From the NCBI GenBank assembly GCA_016868475.1, contig VGGU01000003.1, forward strand, positions 18,569-82,568: a stretch of 64,000 nucleotides of DNA, read 5' to 3'. A program made the translations under genes and the position numbers. The stretch's first letter is position 1; each line of letters opens with the position of its first letter. The notes under the pieces were generated by a model that was not told the origin of the DNA, did no database searches, and worked only from the letters and a program-made list of their open reading frames with translations. This document shows, piece by piece, positions 19,094-29,400 of this stretch. This DNA comes from Bacteroidota bacterium. Its GTDB lineage: Bacteria > Bacteroidota > Bacteroidia > Chitinophagales > Chitinophagaceae.

Positions 19094-20064
19094 CAAGGGG
19101 TATTTGGAGGGATTGCAAGCAAACTCTCCACAAAAGATTGCTGATCAAAGATCAAAAGATCTGTGGCTTGTTCGCCCACACCAATAAATTTTACCGGGAT
19201 CTTTAATTGATGAGCAATAGCCAATACTATTCCTCCCTTTGCAGTGCCATCTAATTTTGTAACGGCCAGAGCAGTAATAGGTGTGACTGCTGCAAAATGA
19301 CGGGCTTGTTCCAACGCGTTTTGTCCTGTAGAACCATCCAGCACCAAGAGAATTTCATGAGGTGCATCAGGAATTGATTTTTGTATGACCCGCTTAATCT
19401 TACTAAGCTCTTCCATTAAATGCGCTTTGTTGTGTAGCCGGCCCGCAGTATCGATCAGCACAACATCTGTATTTTTTGAAAGCGCACTTTGTACAGTGTC
19501 AAAAGCTACAGCAGCCGGATCACTTCCTGTTTTTTGCTTCACGATAGGAACTCCAATCCTTTCACTCCATATGTTCAATTGTTCAACTGCCGCTGCTCGA
19601 AAAGTGTCAGCGGCCCCAAGTAAAACGGTCTTACCTGCCTCTTTGAAATTATACGCTAATTTGCCGATTGTGGTTGTCTTGCCAACCCCATTTACCCCTA
19701 CCACTAATATTACATAAGGTTTACTTGGTGGATCAAAAGTAAAATCATAACTCGTTGAATTTAAAGTTGCTAGCAAAACAGCTTCAATTTCTTTTCGAAT
19801 CACATCATGTAAGGCTTCGGCCGATGAAAACTTCTGTTTAGCGCAAGCCTTTTCCACGCGCTCTAATATTAGCACCGTAGTCTCTACGCCCACGTCAGCC
19901 CCAAGAAGGGCTTCCTCTAATTGATTTAGCAGTTCTTCGTCAAGGTTGGTTTTGCCAGTTAATATCCCCACTAAACGGCTAAAGAACCCTTCCCTGGTTT
20001 TCTTCAAGCCATGGTAGAGCGTTTCCTTTTCTTTTTGACCAAATAGTTTACTGAAAAAACCCAT
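19093..20064 (-). CDS. ftsY: Signal recognition particle receptor FtsY
   Basis: 323 residues, containing only the N and G domains without the acidic A domain of enterobacteria. It docks ribosome-SRP complexes at the membrane. GTPase motifs are GVNGVGKT (123-130), DTAGRLHNKAHL, TKLDGTAKGG and the closing GVGEQATDLLIFD segment. The N-terminal MGFFSKLF helix probably binds lipid. The ATG is four bases after a TAACTTTC box (20076 to 20069, one mismatch to the -7 consensus) that overlaps the T-run of the upstream terminator, so ftsY may have its own leaderless promoter. Confidence 0.95.
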   Translation of the reverse strand: MGFFSKLFGQKEKETLYHGLKKTREGFFSRLVGILTGKTNLDEELLNQLEEALLGADVGVETTVLILERVEKACAKQKFSSAEALHDVIRKEIEAVLLATLNSTSYDFTFDPPSKPYVILVVGVNGVGKTTTIGKLAYNFKEAGKTVLLGAADTFRAAAVEQLNIWSERIGVPIVKQKTGSDPAAVAFDTVQSALSKNTDVVLIDTAGRLHNKAHLMEELSKIKRVIQKSIPDAPHEILLVLDGSTGQNALEQARHFAAVTPITALAVTKLDGTAKGGIVLAIAHQLKIPVKFIGVGEQATDLLIFDQQSFVESLLAIPPNTP

Positions 20065-20073
20065 GTTGGAAAG

Positions 20074-20112
20074 TTAAAAAAAAAGCTGTCAGACCGAAGT
20101 GAGACAGCTAAA
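20074..20112 (-). terminator. Rho-independent terminator after the rpmB-rpmG-DUF4295 operon
   Basis: Minus-strand stem AGCTGTC (20109 to 20103) pairs with GACAGCT (20090 to 20084) across a 12-base loop and is followed by a run of T (20084 to 20076). It lies between the DUF4295 gene and ftsY. Confidence 0.85.
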
Positions 20113-20138
20113 AAGGGGGGTCCCTTAAATTATTTTTT

Positions 20139-20309
20139 TTATTTCTGTGCTAAAAACTCCTTCACCCTGTCTTTGTGAACCATTTGTTCTTTAAAGGTAT
20201 AAGCACCAGTTTTTGGGCTGCGCACTGCTTTAATAACCTTAGAATAGTTTTTTGCTTCTGCGGCTTGCTTTGGATCTTTCTTAATCGCGGTTTTTGCTGC
20301 TTTTGCCAT
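20139..20309 (-). CDS. DUF4295 small basic protein
   Basis: 56 residues starting MAKAAKTAIKKD and ending VKEFLAQK, very lysine-rich. It is the DUF4295 family protein that follows rpmB and rpmG in Bacteroidota. The position and composition point to a ribosomal protein; I recall that a Bacteroidota-specific large-subunit protein named bL38 was seen in a Flavobacterium ribosome structure and this may be it, but I cannot confirm the identity. It lies 32 bases after rpmG and is followed by a strong terminator. Confidence 0.85.
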   Translation of the reverse strand: MAKAAKTAIKKDPKQAAEAKNYSKVIKAVRSPKTGAYTFKEQMVHKDRVKEFLAQK

Positions 20310-20341
20310 ACGGGAGCGTTAAATACAGTTAGAGGATTGGA

Positions 20342-20524
20342 TTACTTGATTTCTTTGTGAACAGTAACTTTCTTGAGAATGGGATTAAATTTTTTTAACT
20401 CCATACGCTCAGGATTGTTCTTTTTATTTTTTACCGTAATGTAACGGCTGGTACCAGGTTTGCCACTTGACTTGTGCTCAGTGCATTCTAGAATAACCTG
20501 GACGCGGTTGCCTTTTTTTGCCAT
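20342..20524 (-). CDS. rpmG: 50S ribosomal protein L33
   Basis: 60 residues, typical length and sequence ([17 protein letters not shown], followed by [13 protein letters not shown]). It is a large-subunit protein near the E site. The zinc-binding cysteines of some L33 forms are absent; only one cysteine remains. It lies 19 bases after rpmB. Bases before the ATG hold no Shine-Dalgarno sequence. Confidence 0.97.
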   Translation of the reverse strand: MAKKGNRVQVILECTEHKSSGKPGTSRYITVKNKKNNPERMELKKFNPILKKVTVHKEIK

Positions 20525-20543
20525 GATTGAAACGGTTTAATCG

Positions 20544-20780
20544 TTAAATTTTTTCTCCTTGTGCTCTCAATTGCTTCACCACACTGAAAAGTCCGTTTTT
20601 ATTGATCGTACGGATAGCTTCAGTGGATAATTTAAGCGTTATCCATTTATCTTCTTCCGCCAAATAGAAGCGCTTATGCTGCAAATTGGGTAGAAAACGA
20701 CGCTTGGTCTTAATATTGGAGTGGGACACTTTATTACCGCCAACTGGCGTCTTTCCGGTGACCTGACATACTCTAGCCAT
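20544..20780 (-). CDS. rpmB: 50S ribosomal protein L28
   Basis: 78 residues from the ATG at 20780 ([10 protein letters not shown]), the start found throughout the family; seven upstream in-frame codons are discarded. The [13 protein letters not shown] segment and the [14 protein letters not shown] segment are typical. It is the first gene of rpmB-rpmG-DUF4295. A TAACTTTG box is 18 bases upstream of the ATG and shares 14 identical bases with the box before rplU. Confidence 0.97.
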   Translation of the reverse strand: MARVCQVTGKTPVGGNKVSHSNIKTKRRFLPNLQHKRFYLAEEDKWITLKLSTEAIRTINKNGLFSVVKQLRAQGEKI

Positions 20781-20798
20781 ATAACAAATTTGGGACGG

Positions 20799-20806
20799 CA
20801 AAGTTA
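20799..20806 (-). promoter_or_regulatory. Promoter -7 box (TAACTTTG) of rpmB operon
   Basis: Minus-strand TAACTTTG followed by CCGTCC, identical to the sequence before rplU at 45511-45524. Fits the TAnnTTTG consensus; no -33 TTG is seen at the right spacing. Confidence 0.6.
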
Positions 20807-20878
20807 AGGGAAATCAGTGATTTAAAAGACAGCAGGCTCATTTTTTTTACGCTAAGTTCAAGCCTAGCAGATTACACT

Positions 20879-20909
20879 TTTGATTGAATTTGCTTTTGAG
20901 GTAACTTTG
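20879..20909 (+). promoter_or_regulatory. Promoter of lpdA
   Basis: TTTG at 20879-20882, 19 bases, then TAACTTTG at 20902-20909, a good match to the Bacteroidota -33/-7 promoter. A leader of about 50 bases precedes the ATG at 20963. Confidence 0.65.
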
Positions 20910-20962
20910 CTGCCTGTTCGGCTCCCTAAACGCCTGACAGTTAATTCACAAAAAAACAACTT

Positions 20963-22366
20963 ATGGCATACGACGTATTGGTATTGGGAAGTGGTCCTGG
21001 CGGCTATGTGGCTGCAATCAGGGCCTCACAGTTGGGGCTTAAAACGGCAGTGGTAGAAAAGGAAAGCCTAGGGGGCGTTTGCCTGAATTGGGGGTGTATT
21101 CCTACAAAAGCTCTTTTGAAAAGTGCACAGGTAAACGAGTACATCAAACATGCCAAAGATTTTGGAATTGAAGCTACCGGACAACCTCACTTTGATGCCG
21201 TAATAAGGAGAAGTCGCGGAGTGGCGGATAAAATGAGCAAGGGTGTTCAATTCTTAATGAAGAAGAACAAGATCGATGTGATTATGGGATTTGGAAAGAT
21301 CCTTGGCAAAGGAAGATTGGAGGTTACGGACAAGGATGGTAAAAAACAACTGGTGGAAGCCAAACATATTATTATAGCCACGGGAGGCCGAAGCCGACAA
21401 TTACCCACCATGCCCATAGACGGTACAAAAATTCTGGGCTATCGCGAAGCAATGGTGTTGCCAACAATGCCAAAATCCATGATTATCGTGGGAAGCGGGG
21501 CCATTGGAGTAGAATTTGCCTATTTCTACAATAGCATGGGCACAAAAGTTACTATCGTAGAATACCTACCCAGGATTGTTCCGGTTGAGGACGAGGACAT
21601 CTCCAAAGAGTTGGAGAAGCAGTATAAGAAAATTGGTGTGGAAATTCTTACCAATAGTGAAGTAACAGCTGTAGATACCACTGGGGCTGGTGTTAAAGCA
21701 ACCATTAAATCAGCTGCTGGCGAAAAGATTGTGGAAGCGGACGTATTATTGAGCGCCGTTGGCGTAACTGCAAATATAGAAGGGATTGGTTTGGAAGAAA
21801 CTGGAATAAAAACAGATAAAGGCAGAATAGTAGTAGATAAGTTTGGACAGACTACTATCCCGGGTATTTATGCAATTGGGGATTGCGCCCCTGGGCAGGC
21901 TCTTGCGCATGTGGCAAGTAAAGAAGGGATAATTTGTGTTGAAGCAATAGCCTATCAGGAAAAAAAGTACAATCACCAACCTGAGCCAATTGACTATAAT
22001 AATATTCCTGGGTGTACTTATTGCGTACCAGAAATTGCCTCTGTAGGATTTACTGAGAAGCAAGCCAAGGAGGCGGGTTATGAAATTAAAGTGGGCAAAT
22101 TCCCACTAAGTGCCAGCGGTAAAGCATCTGCTGCAGGCCATACCGAAGGATTTGTAAAAGTAATTTTTGACGCAAAGTATGGAGAGTGGCTGGGCACGCA
22201 CATGATTGGGTACAATGTAACAGAAATAATCGCCCAAACCGTAACCGCTAGAAAGCTTGAAACAACTTACCATGAGGTGTTAAACTCCATTCACCCCCAC
22301 CCAACCATTAGCGAAAGTGTGAAAGATGCCATTGAAGTGGCTTATGGGGAAGCTATACATCTTTAA
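20963..22366 (+). CDS. lpdA: Dihydrolipoyl dehydrogenase
   Basis: 467 residues, usual length. This E3 flavoprotein reoxidises dihydrolipoamide with NAD+ for 2-oxo acid dehydrogenase complexes and the glycine cleavage system. Visible are the FAD fold LGSGPGGYVAAI, the redox-active disulfide C40/C45 (GGVCLNWGCIPTK), the NAD fold VGSGAIGVEFA, the second FAD motif YAIGDC and the catalytic HPHPTISE near the C-terminus. It stands alone between its own promoter and a terminator. An E2 gene lies at 32.3 kb and could be a partner. Confidence 0.97.
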   Translation: MAYDVLVLGSGPGGYVAAIRASQLGLKTAVVEKESLGGVCLNWGCIPTKALLKSAQVNEYIKHAKDFGIEATGQPHFDAVIRRSRGVADKMSKGVQFLMKKNKIDVIMGFGKILGKGRLEVTDKDGKKQLVEAKHIIIATGGRSRQLPTMPIDGTKILGYREAMVLPTMPKSMIIVGSGAIGVEFAYFYNSMGTKVTIVEYLPRIVPVEDEDISKELEKQYKKIGVEILTNSEVTAVDTTGAGVKATIKSAAGEKIVEADVLLSAVGVTANIEGIGLEETGIKTDKGRIVVDKFGQTTIPGIYAIGDCAPGQALAHVASKEGIICVEAIAYQEKKYNHQPEPIDYNNIPGCTYCVPEIASVGFTEKQAKEAGYEIKVGKFPLSASGKASAAGHTEGFVKVIFDAKYGEWLGTHMIGYNVTEIIAQTVTARKLETTYHEVLNSIHPHPTISESVKDAIEVAYGEAIHL

Positions 22367-22373
22367 AAGAAAG

Positions 22374-22402
22374 AAGGGCCCCCGAAAACGGGTGCCCTTT
22401 AC
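22374..22402 (+). terminator. Rho-independent terminator after lpdA
   Basis: AAGGGC-C-CCCG (22374-22384), loop AAAA, CGGG-T-GCCCTT (22389-22399), one mismatch within the stem, starting seven bases after the lpdA stop. The T-run is short. Confidence 0.75.
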
Positions 22403-22496
22403 ATAAGCATGATTGAAGTTGCGACCTGTAAACCCAACATAATAGAGACATCCGGGTCTGTCAATTTGCTGCATTCAGTATGAATATTTTTTTAAT

Positions 22497-23288
22497 ATGA
22501 GGTGCTTTTTACAATCCTTGGCTGGGCTTTTAGTGCTTTTGATTCAAAGCTGCCAGCCAAAAACAGCCGAGGAGGAGCAAAAAGTGGCTAATTCAGTGCT
22601 GCCGCTAAGCTATTCCGTTGTGGCCGTCCACCCTCACGATACAAGCTCATATACCCAGGGGCTCCAGTTTGGGAACGAAGGATTATATGAAGGAACTGGT
22701 CAATATGGTAGTTCCCGACTACTATTGACAAATCTGACCACTGGTAAAATCATTAAGGCCATTAAACTAGATGAAAAATTTTTTGGAGAAGGCATTACCA
22801 TATTAAGAGATACTATTTATCAATTAACCTGGCGCGAGAAAAAAGTATTTCAATACACTTTGGATTTTAAAAAAATCAATGAGTTTGCCATTGACAAGGA
22901 GGGCTGGGGACTTTCCAATAACGGAAAAGACCTACTATTAACAAACGGAAGTGGGGAGCTTTTCTTTTATAACCCAAAAGGGATGCTCTTAGTCAAAAGT
23001 CAATTGGTTACAGAAAATGGAAGCCCTACTTACAATCTTAATGAACTAGAGTTTGTAGACGGATTTTTATATGCCAATCAATACACCACCCCATATATTT
23101 TAAAAATCAACCCTGCCAATGGGGAAGTGGTTGCGAAATTAGACTTATCCTCTCTTTGGGAACAAGCAAAACAACAATACAACGGGGTAGAAGTTCCCAA
23201 TGGAATTGCTTACCACTCAGCCACAAAACGTTTTTATATTACCGGTAAGTGGTGGCCTGTACTTTTTGAAATTGAAATCGGTCAATGA
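22497..23288 (+). CDS. Glutaminyl-peptide cyclotransferase (glutamine cyclotransferase), lipoprotein
   Basis: 263 residues with a lipoprotein signal (LLVLLIQSC, cysteine about residue 19). The rest matches the five-bladed propeller glutamine cyclotransferase family of the plant/bacterial type: HPHDTSSYTQGL, YEGTGQYGSS, LTWREKKVFQY and LNELEFVDGFLYANQ segments. These enzymes convert N-terminal glutamine to pyroglutamate; in Bacteroidota they may act on exported proteins. The gene ends in a seven-base overlap with the stop of the convergent methyltransferase gene. Confidence 0.9.
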   Translation: MRCFLQSLAGLLVLLIQSCQPKTAEEEQKVANSVLPLSYSVVAVHPHDTSSYTQGLQFGNEGLYEGTGQYGSSRLLLTNLTTGKIIKAIKLDEKFFGEGITILRDTIYQLTWREKKVFQYTLDFKKINEFAIDKEGWGLSNNGKDLLLTNGSGELFFYNPKGMLLVKSQLVTENGSPTYNLNELEFVDGFLYANQYTTPYILKINPANGEVVAKLDLSSLWEQAKQQYNGVEVPNGIAYHSATKRFYITGKWWPVLFEIEIGQ

Positions 23289-24163
23289 CCAATTTCATAG
23301 ATTAAGGAACTGGATCGTTCTACATCTTTCAAGGTTTGGATGGACGTTTGTATTCCCTGCCAGACACTTTTTACATAGTTAACACGTCCCCTTTGATATT
23401 GTGTGCTTAGCATGGCTACATAAAATGAGTCAAACCACATTGGCTTTACCGCATGAACCTTTAATTGATTACTGCTCATCAACTGACGCATTGCCGGGGG
23501 CGAAAAATGGTAAAGATGACGAGGAACATCATAAGCAGCCCAAAACTTACCAAAGTAGGCCGCATCCAATGAAGTATAATTTGGCACAGCAATATACATC
23601 CTGCCTTCAGGTTTTAGTAAGCGACGCAATTGTTGTACTGTTTCGTTAAGTTCATGTACATGTTCTAGTACATGCCACAAAGTTATTACATCAAAGTGCG
23701 CAGCGGGTAAGGTCATAAAAGCAGAAAGATCCAATAACTCAACGCCAAATTGATTTTTGGCAATAGAACGTGCGTTGGCGGCTGGCTCTATTCCAATGGC
23801 ATTCCAGTTATCTTTTTGCATATGTGCCACAAAAGCGCCTGCACCGCTACCATAGTCCAATAAGTTTCCAACACCCCCACCCAAATGCCCACTAACCAAT
23901 TTACTTTTTTTCGCAAAGGTAATCTTACGAACTTCTTGATACAGTCGATTAATAATTCCTTTGCGAGAATTAGAGTGTGAAATATATTCGGCTGATTGAT
24001 AATAACCACTAATTGCTGCTGCCCCAGGCGCATTCATAGTAACACGCAACGTGCACTGATTGCATTCACACAATCGAAATTGTTCTTTAGTGATAGAATA
24101 ATCAATCACATCAAAAACCAATTTCCATGAATTGGATCCGCAGGCCGGACAAATGGTTGTCAT
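23282..24163 (-). CDS. SAM-dependent methyltransferase with N-terminal zinc-binding motif
   Basis: 293 residues from the ATG at 24163 (MTTICPACGS); six codons upstream to a TTG are also open. Residues 5-40 hold two CxxC pairs (CPAC and CNQC) that may bind zinc. The class I methyltransferase fold follows: motif I LDYGSGAGAFVAHM, an acidic IGIEPAANA segment and FDVITLWHVLEHVHE. The domain order resembles that of methyltransferases acting on sugars or lipids of the cell surface. It is the last gene of the TPR operon, 11 bases after the small membrane protein gene. The substrate is unknown. Confidence 0.85.
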   Translation of the reverse strand: MTTICPACGSNSWKLVFDVIDYSITKEQFRLCECNQCTLRVTMNAPGAAAISGYYQSAEYISHSNSRKGIINRLYQEVRKITFAKKSKLVSGHLGGGVGNLLDYGSGAGAFVAHMQKDNWNAIGIEPAANARSIAKNQFGVELLDLSAFMTLPAAHFDVITLWHVLEHVHELNETVQQLRRLLKPEGRMYIAVPNYTSLDAAYFGKFWAAYDVPRHLYHFSPPAMRQLMSSNQLKVHAVKPMWFDSFYVAMLSTQYQRGRVNYVKSVWQGIQTSIQTLKDVERSSSLIYEIGH

Positions 24164-24174
24164 TGAATTACTGG

Positions 24175-24816
24175 TTACCAAGATCTGTACGTTGGGGTTG
24201 CCTGCCCAGGAGTGACCTTAGCAGGGTTAGAAAACATAGCAGGAGTAAGTTGCTGACTTAGTAAAATCCATGTTGAAACTACCCCAACAACAATAAATAA
24301 CAACAGCAGCCACCCACCCTTCAACATGAACTTACCTTTTTGCTGTTGCAAGTTCTTTGCCATGGTTATGGAATCTATTGAAGATTCACCAACCTGTACC
24401 GAATGCGCCACATTTTCACGTATGACCTTCTCTGCTATTACAGTCATCGGAGCAGTAAAGCATTCATTGGTGGCTGTAAATTGTAATGAACGATTAGTGT
24501 CAAGTTTCCAATTGCCAATACCCTTCCACAACAAACACTCATTTTGACTCTGATGAGAATTAAGATGACTCAACACCGTTAGATACTGTTGATGAACCAT
24601 AGACACAGGCAGATTATCCCGGGAGGAAAGCCAATTTAAAAAATCCTGCGCCTCAACTTGATTGGTGGATTCAAAATAAAACTCTTGCCGAGGTGAAGCA
24701 ATTACTCTGGCCGCTATATCCAGCTGTGCGGGAATATTACGAACACGAATATATCCCAAGCCATCCAAGGGAAGCTGATGGGTAAGGGCCAGGTATTCTC
24801 TAAATACAGGTATCAA
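24175..24816 (-). CDS. Small membrane protein, possible CCDC81-like HU N-terminal domain
   Basis: 213 residues. The N-terminal 70 residues (REYLALTHQLPLDGLGYIRV and a following IASPRQEFYFES strand) resemble the bacterial HU-CCDC81 type domain seen in Bacteroidota envelope proteins; this is a weak judgement. A membrane helix lies about 167-187 (WLLLLFIVVGVVSTWILL), with a short tail after it. It overlaps the barrel gene by four bases (ATGA) and precedes the methyltransferase gene. In other Bacteroidota such proteins may carry a C-terminal SPOR domain; none is seen here. Confidence 0.5.
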   Translation of the reverse strand: MIPVFREYLALTHQLPLDGLGYIRVRNIPAQLDIAARVIASPRQEFYFESTNQVEAQDFLNWLSSRDNLPVSMVHQQYLTVLSHLNSHQSQNECLLWKGIGNWKLDTNRSLQFTATNECFTAPMTVIAEKVIRENVAHSVQVGESSIDSITMAKNLQQQKGKFMLKGGWLLLLFIVVGVVSTWILLSQQLTPAMFSNPAKVTPGQATPTYRSW

Positions 24817-26492
24817 GGTTTTCTTTTTGGATCTGGCGAAAATACAACACCTGCCATGAAATTAAACCCATATACAGGATACTGTGCCCAACGTTGGTAG
24901 GATTGATTGAATATATTGCCTACCCTAGTCCAAAGTTGCCAAGATTTTGCAAATTGAAACTCCAACTGGGTACTCAGATCAGCAGCACCCTTTAACCGAT
25001 CCAACTTTCTGCCTGTTTGCAAAAACTGTGCTCCTCTCCAGATGTACAAATCGGTTTGCCAACTAAAATTCTTTCCAAATAACACGCGACTTCCACTTTT
25101 CCATTCAATGGGAAGTAATCCCCATGCTTTTTCTTGTTCCACCAAAGCATTAAACTTATTTAGTTGGAGCGCAGAATAAAGGTGAATGCGTTGCCCCATT
25201 TGATAATTGATTTCCCCTTTTATCTGTAGTTGCACCATCCGAGGTTCAAATACCACTTTGAAAGCATTTTTCAGCAACTGACTGGTATCGTTCACGAACA
25301 AGGGCATGTTTTGATGAGTCAAACCAGCGCCCCGAACGGCATAAGTAAAATAAGGACTTAGTGCTCCATTCAATCCAATATAGGCCTCTTTGGTTTTTGT
25401 ATTGAACAACTGTAAAGGAATATTGATCCAATTATTGGTAGAGAATAATTGTTGATAGGTGTTAACTACAAATTTTCCTTCCCAACCAGCAACCAACATC
25501 AAGCGGCTGCTATCAAGCTTATAAGTAACTGAAACTTGAGGAAGTAATTGCCCTCCAGTTTTATCCCAAACTGGATTGATGCCAGCATTAAAATTTAATC
25601 GCCCATTGGCATGTTTCACTCCAAGTAAAAGCCCCATTGAATTATTCCTTAATGAAGTGATTTCTCGTTTAAGTTGAATGGTCTGCAGATCAACGGCAAG
25701 TCCAATCGACCAATTTTCCTCAATGAATTTTTGAAGAGGTAAACGAAGCCGTACAGCAAGTTCGCGCCCTCCAGCCTGGTCGGAAAAGGAGTTGAAAAAG
25801 AGATCCCCTTGGTAACTTAAACCAAAATCGGTTAATACAGAGCGACTAAATCCTACCCTGCCTCCTGCTTCTGTAACAATATTTTTTATTGAGTCAATCG
25901 CTGGGATGGCTACTCCGGTCGGGAAACCATATTTATATACGGCTTGCCTATTGAACTCAATGTTGCCATCTACAGTAAATGGTCTATTGGATAATTTCTT
26001 AGTCCCATTAATAAACACTCCCGTATGTGCAAATTGTTGAAAAAGTTGTTTCCCTTTAGCTGATTGATGGTAAGTGCTGATAGCGTATGCGGTGTATTGA
26101 TCGATGGCTTTTGAGAAATGAGCACGGAAATAAGGAGATTTCAAATTCCCATACCCTGCCTTTATATACACGGTGGTGTGCAATTTGGATGAATCGGTTT
26201 GATATGCCAATGGCATTACTGGTTTCAATTTAAATTCAGACTGCCAGCCTTGGGTAGGGATTGCGTAACGCAGCGAAACTCTGGAGTTGTCCGGCGTTGG
26301 TAAATTGGGGAGGAATTGAAATTTAGAGACCTTTCTAACACTGGGTTTATAAGCAGAGACGATGTCTACACTTTTAACTCCCTGTGCTGGCTGGGCCCAC
26401 CCTTCAATAGAAAAAAAGACCAATAGGAGCCCAATACTAACTCCATATATTTTATAAACAACCCAATTGTTAATATGAAGTGCCTGAATCAT
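24813..26492 (-). CDS. Outer-membrane beta-barrel protein, unknown function
   Basis: 559 residues with an N-terminal hydrophobic signal (about 10-33, ending EGWAQ). The remainder is dominated by alternating amphipathic strands with aromatic residues at strand ends, and closes with YGFNFMAGVVFSP, as in outer-membrane barrels. No plug domain of TonB-dependent receptors can be seen. It starts as TAATG over the stop of the TPR gene. The tight coupling points to a shared envelope function with the TPR protein. A name cannot be assigned. Confidence 0.6.
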   Translation of the reverse strand: MIQALHINNWVVYKIYGVSIGLLLVFFSIEGWAQPAQGVKSVDIVSAYKPSVRKVSKFQFLPNLPTPDNSRVSLRYAIPTQGWQSEFKLKPVMPLAYQTDSSKLHTTVYIKAGYGNLKSPYFRAHFSKAIDQYTAYAISTYHQSAKGKQLFQQFAHTGVFINGTKKLSNRPFTVDGNIEFNRQAVYKYGFPTGVAIPAIDSIKNIVTEAGGRVGFSRSVLTDFGLSYQGDLFFNSFSDQAGGRELAVRLRLPLQKFIEENWSIGLAVDLQTIQLKREITSLRNNSMGLLLGVKHANGRLNFNAGINPVWDKTGGQLLPQVSVTYKLDSSRLMLVAGWEGKFVVNTYQQLFSTNNWINIPLQLFNTKTKEAYIGLNGALSPYFTYAVRGAGLTHQNMPLFVNDTSQLLKNAFKVVFEPRMVQLQIKGEINYQMGQRIHLYSALQLNKFNALVEQEKAWGLLPIEWKSGSRVLFGKNFSWQTDLYIWRGAQFLQTGRKLDRLKGAADLSTQLEFQFAKSWQLWTRVGNIFNQSYQRWAQYPVYGFNFMAGVVFSPDPKRKP

Positions 26493-29400
26493 TAATTTCC
26501 CAATTTATTATTTTCTATTTGTGCCAGTTTTTCTTCTGCTTCTTTCTGTAGTTGAGGATCAACAGCGTTTTCAAGCACACTCTGATAAGTTGCTTTTGCG
26601 TTGAACAGATCCTTTTGAGCAGTATAAATATCCCCGAGCAATAGATAGGATTTTGTAACCCAGAATGCATAACTGCCCGAGCGGTTGATTGTTTCAAATG
26701 CGTGTTGCTCTGCTAATTTAAACTGCTGTTGTCTGTAATACGATGCAGCCATCTCATAGCGAGCCTCTGCCGCCAATCCAGCTTTATTAAATTGCAAAAC
26801 TCGCTGTAAGTGTTGGAGCGCCACCGCTTCCTTTCCAACTTCAATTTGAAATTTAGCTGCAACTAAAGCATGAAGCGCTTGGTCCTCTGTTGTCCTTTCT
26901 TTTAACAGTATTAGCGAATCGCCATAGCGGCTGGCCTCGCTCCAATTTTTTTGGTGGTAGTAAGAACGCAATAAACCTCTGTAAGCCTCCAAGCGATCCG
27001 CCTCCGTTACTCTGGTGCTTAAAAACTGAAAATAGTAATTAGCAGCAGCGCTATAATTTTTCTGTTCAAAAAAATTGATCCGTGCAGCAGCTAGAATAGC
27101 TTCTTTAAAATAACGTCCCTGGGCATTTTGTATAATTTGTACAAATTGACTCAGCGCCTCAGTCCAAAGTTGTTTCTGCTGATAACAGGTCCCTAACAAG
27201 AATGAAGCATCTACCCAATAACCGCCTTTTGGAAATTGTTCAAGATATTTTACAAAAGCCGGTATAGCTTTATCAAAATCTTGTTCATCAAAAAGTTGTG
27301 CAGCCGCTATATATTGAAGCGAATCCTCCAATTGAACCGAAACAGCAAATCCTTGCTTTTTCAAGTAGGCAGTATATTCAGTAGTTAAGCCTAATTCCAC
27401 ATAAACGGCCTTTAACTCCTCCAATGCATCACTGGCCTCTGGAGAGGACGGATATTTTTCAATGAGTTGCTGGAACTGATGTAAGGCTTTTTCGTTCTCA
27501 TTAATATTGTAATAAATGACGCCTAATTTAAGGAGTACTGTAGGCTGCCATTCACTTGTGGCGTCGCTCAAAATACGTTCCAATACCGGAATGGCATCTT
27601 TGAAACGTTCTTCAGCCATATAGGTATCTGCCAGTGCCATGTTAGCTTCAGCTACAAATTCTCCGGTCGGGTATTTCTCTAATAGTTGTCGAAGCAAATT
27701 AATTTTTTCAATTCCATTGGTTACGCCAGCCACAGCAGCCAGTTGAAAAAGCGCATAGGGAGATGCTGCAACGTCTAAATCTACTATGCGTTGATACCCT
27801 GTTTTTGCAAGTTTATATTGCCTTAACATATACTGACAATCGGCTATTCGTAATTGAGCATCTTGTTCAATAGAGGTATTACCGGCAACAGCTCCATAAC
27901 TAACTTTTTCAAAATATGGCAATGCTAACTTGAATTGGTTAAGCTCATAATAGGCATACCCTATATTATAAAAAGCATGAATACGGGAGGCTTCTCCTAC
28001 GGTTGGTCCACCTAAACTCAAGTATTTACTAAACTGAAGAACGGCATCATCAAAGTCCTTTTGCCGGTAGCAAATTTCTCCCAACCAAAAATAAAGAAGA
28101 GGTTGCAGCGCTTTATCGGGTTTATCCTTTAACGCTTGAAGTAATAATTGACGGGCCAGAGAAAGTTCTCCATCGTAGATCAATTCCACAGCTCGGCCAT
28201 AACGCACCAAGGGAAGAGAACGAGCAACCAAGGCCGATGGTTGCTTCACTTGTTCTAGCACCTCCATAGCCCTTTTGAAATTGGCACTGGCCGCTAATGA
28301 AGAGAATAATAGTTCTCGAGACTCTTCCAAGTAAGGAGAGGAGATGTTTTCTTTATTGTACAACTCAAACACCCTGGAAGCTTCATCAAAATTTCCCAAT
28401 TCATAACTCAATTTGCCATACAAAAAATGAGAAAGACTTTTTAGTAGTTGATGCTGATTATTAAGCGAAGAGTAAAAGAAAGCATTTTTTGCGCCAACAC
28501 GATCACCCTGACGCAATCGTGATTCAGCTAGTTGAAACATCGCATAATTTGCAAGAGAATCTTTTACCCCTAATAAAGTAGTGAATCCATTAATTGCTTC
28601 ATCTAACTGACCCACGCGTAGTTGCGTAACTGATAATTCATACTGCTCCTCCCTATCCAACACCTTAGATAGTGTTGCATAAGAAGTGAGTAAGGGTAAT
28701 GCCTTTTGAAAATCTTCTTGCGCATAATACGCATGACCCAGCAGTTGTTTGAATGGTATAGAAGGATAAAGCGTATCTACATAGAGAGATCGATGCTCCT
28801 CCAGATAACTAACAGCAGCTAGTAAGTCACCTTTTTTGACTAGCAGTTGCCCCAAATGAAATATGGCCAAGCGACCATAAAGTGAGTGTGAGGTCAGTGG
28901 TTGAAAACATTTTTCGGCCTGCTCCCACTTAGCTTCACTCAAGTACAATAGGCCGGTGTAATACAATGCTGCATGCTGAAATGGGCTATTGTTCAGCTGA
29001 CGAATACTATTGAAAAGCGGAAGCGCTTCATGGTAACGTTTTAAGGAAAAGAGTGCATAAGCTTGTCCAAATTGGCTGGCCGCTATTTCTTCATTGGTTA
29101 AATGATTAATGCTCCCTGCACGGAAATGCTCCAATGCATCCTGCCAGCGTTTCTCCTCAAAAAAGTAATGAGCTAAGTCCAAGTGCATTCGATCTCGCCA
29201 AGCAGGAACGCCATTTGTCAACAAAAATCGTATGGCTTCAGGCACAGCTGCAGACTCCTTTTGTGATAATCTGCAAGAAATTGAATAGTAATCAAGAGCC
29301 ACTGAAGAAACCGCACTGTTTTCATTGGTTGTTGATTGTCCCCGGGCACTGGTAAGTAGCAGACAGGACAGGTTTTGTTGGCCTTGTTTATACGCTTGAA

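Noticed and set aside
24813-26492. TonB-dependent receptor assignment for the barrel gene
   Set aside because: No plug domain or TonB box could be recognised, so only a generic barrel call is kept.
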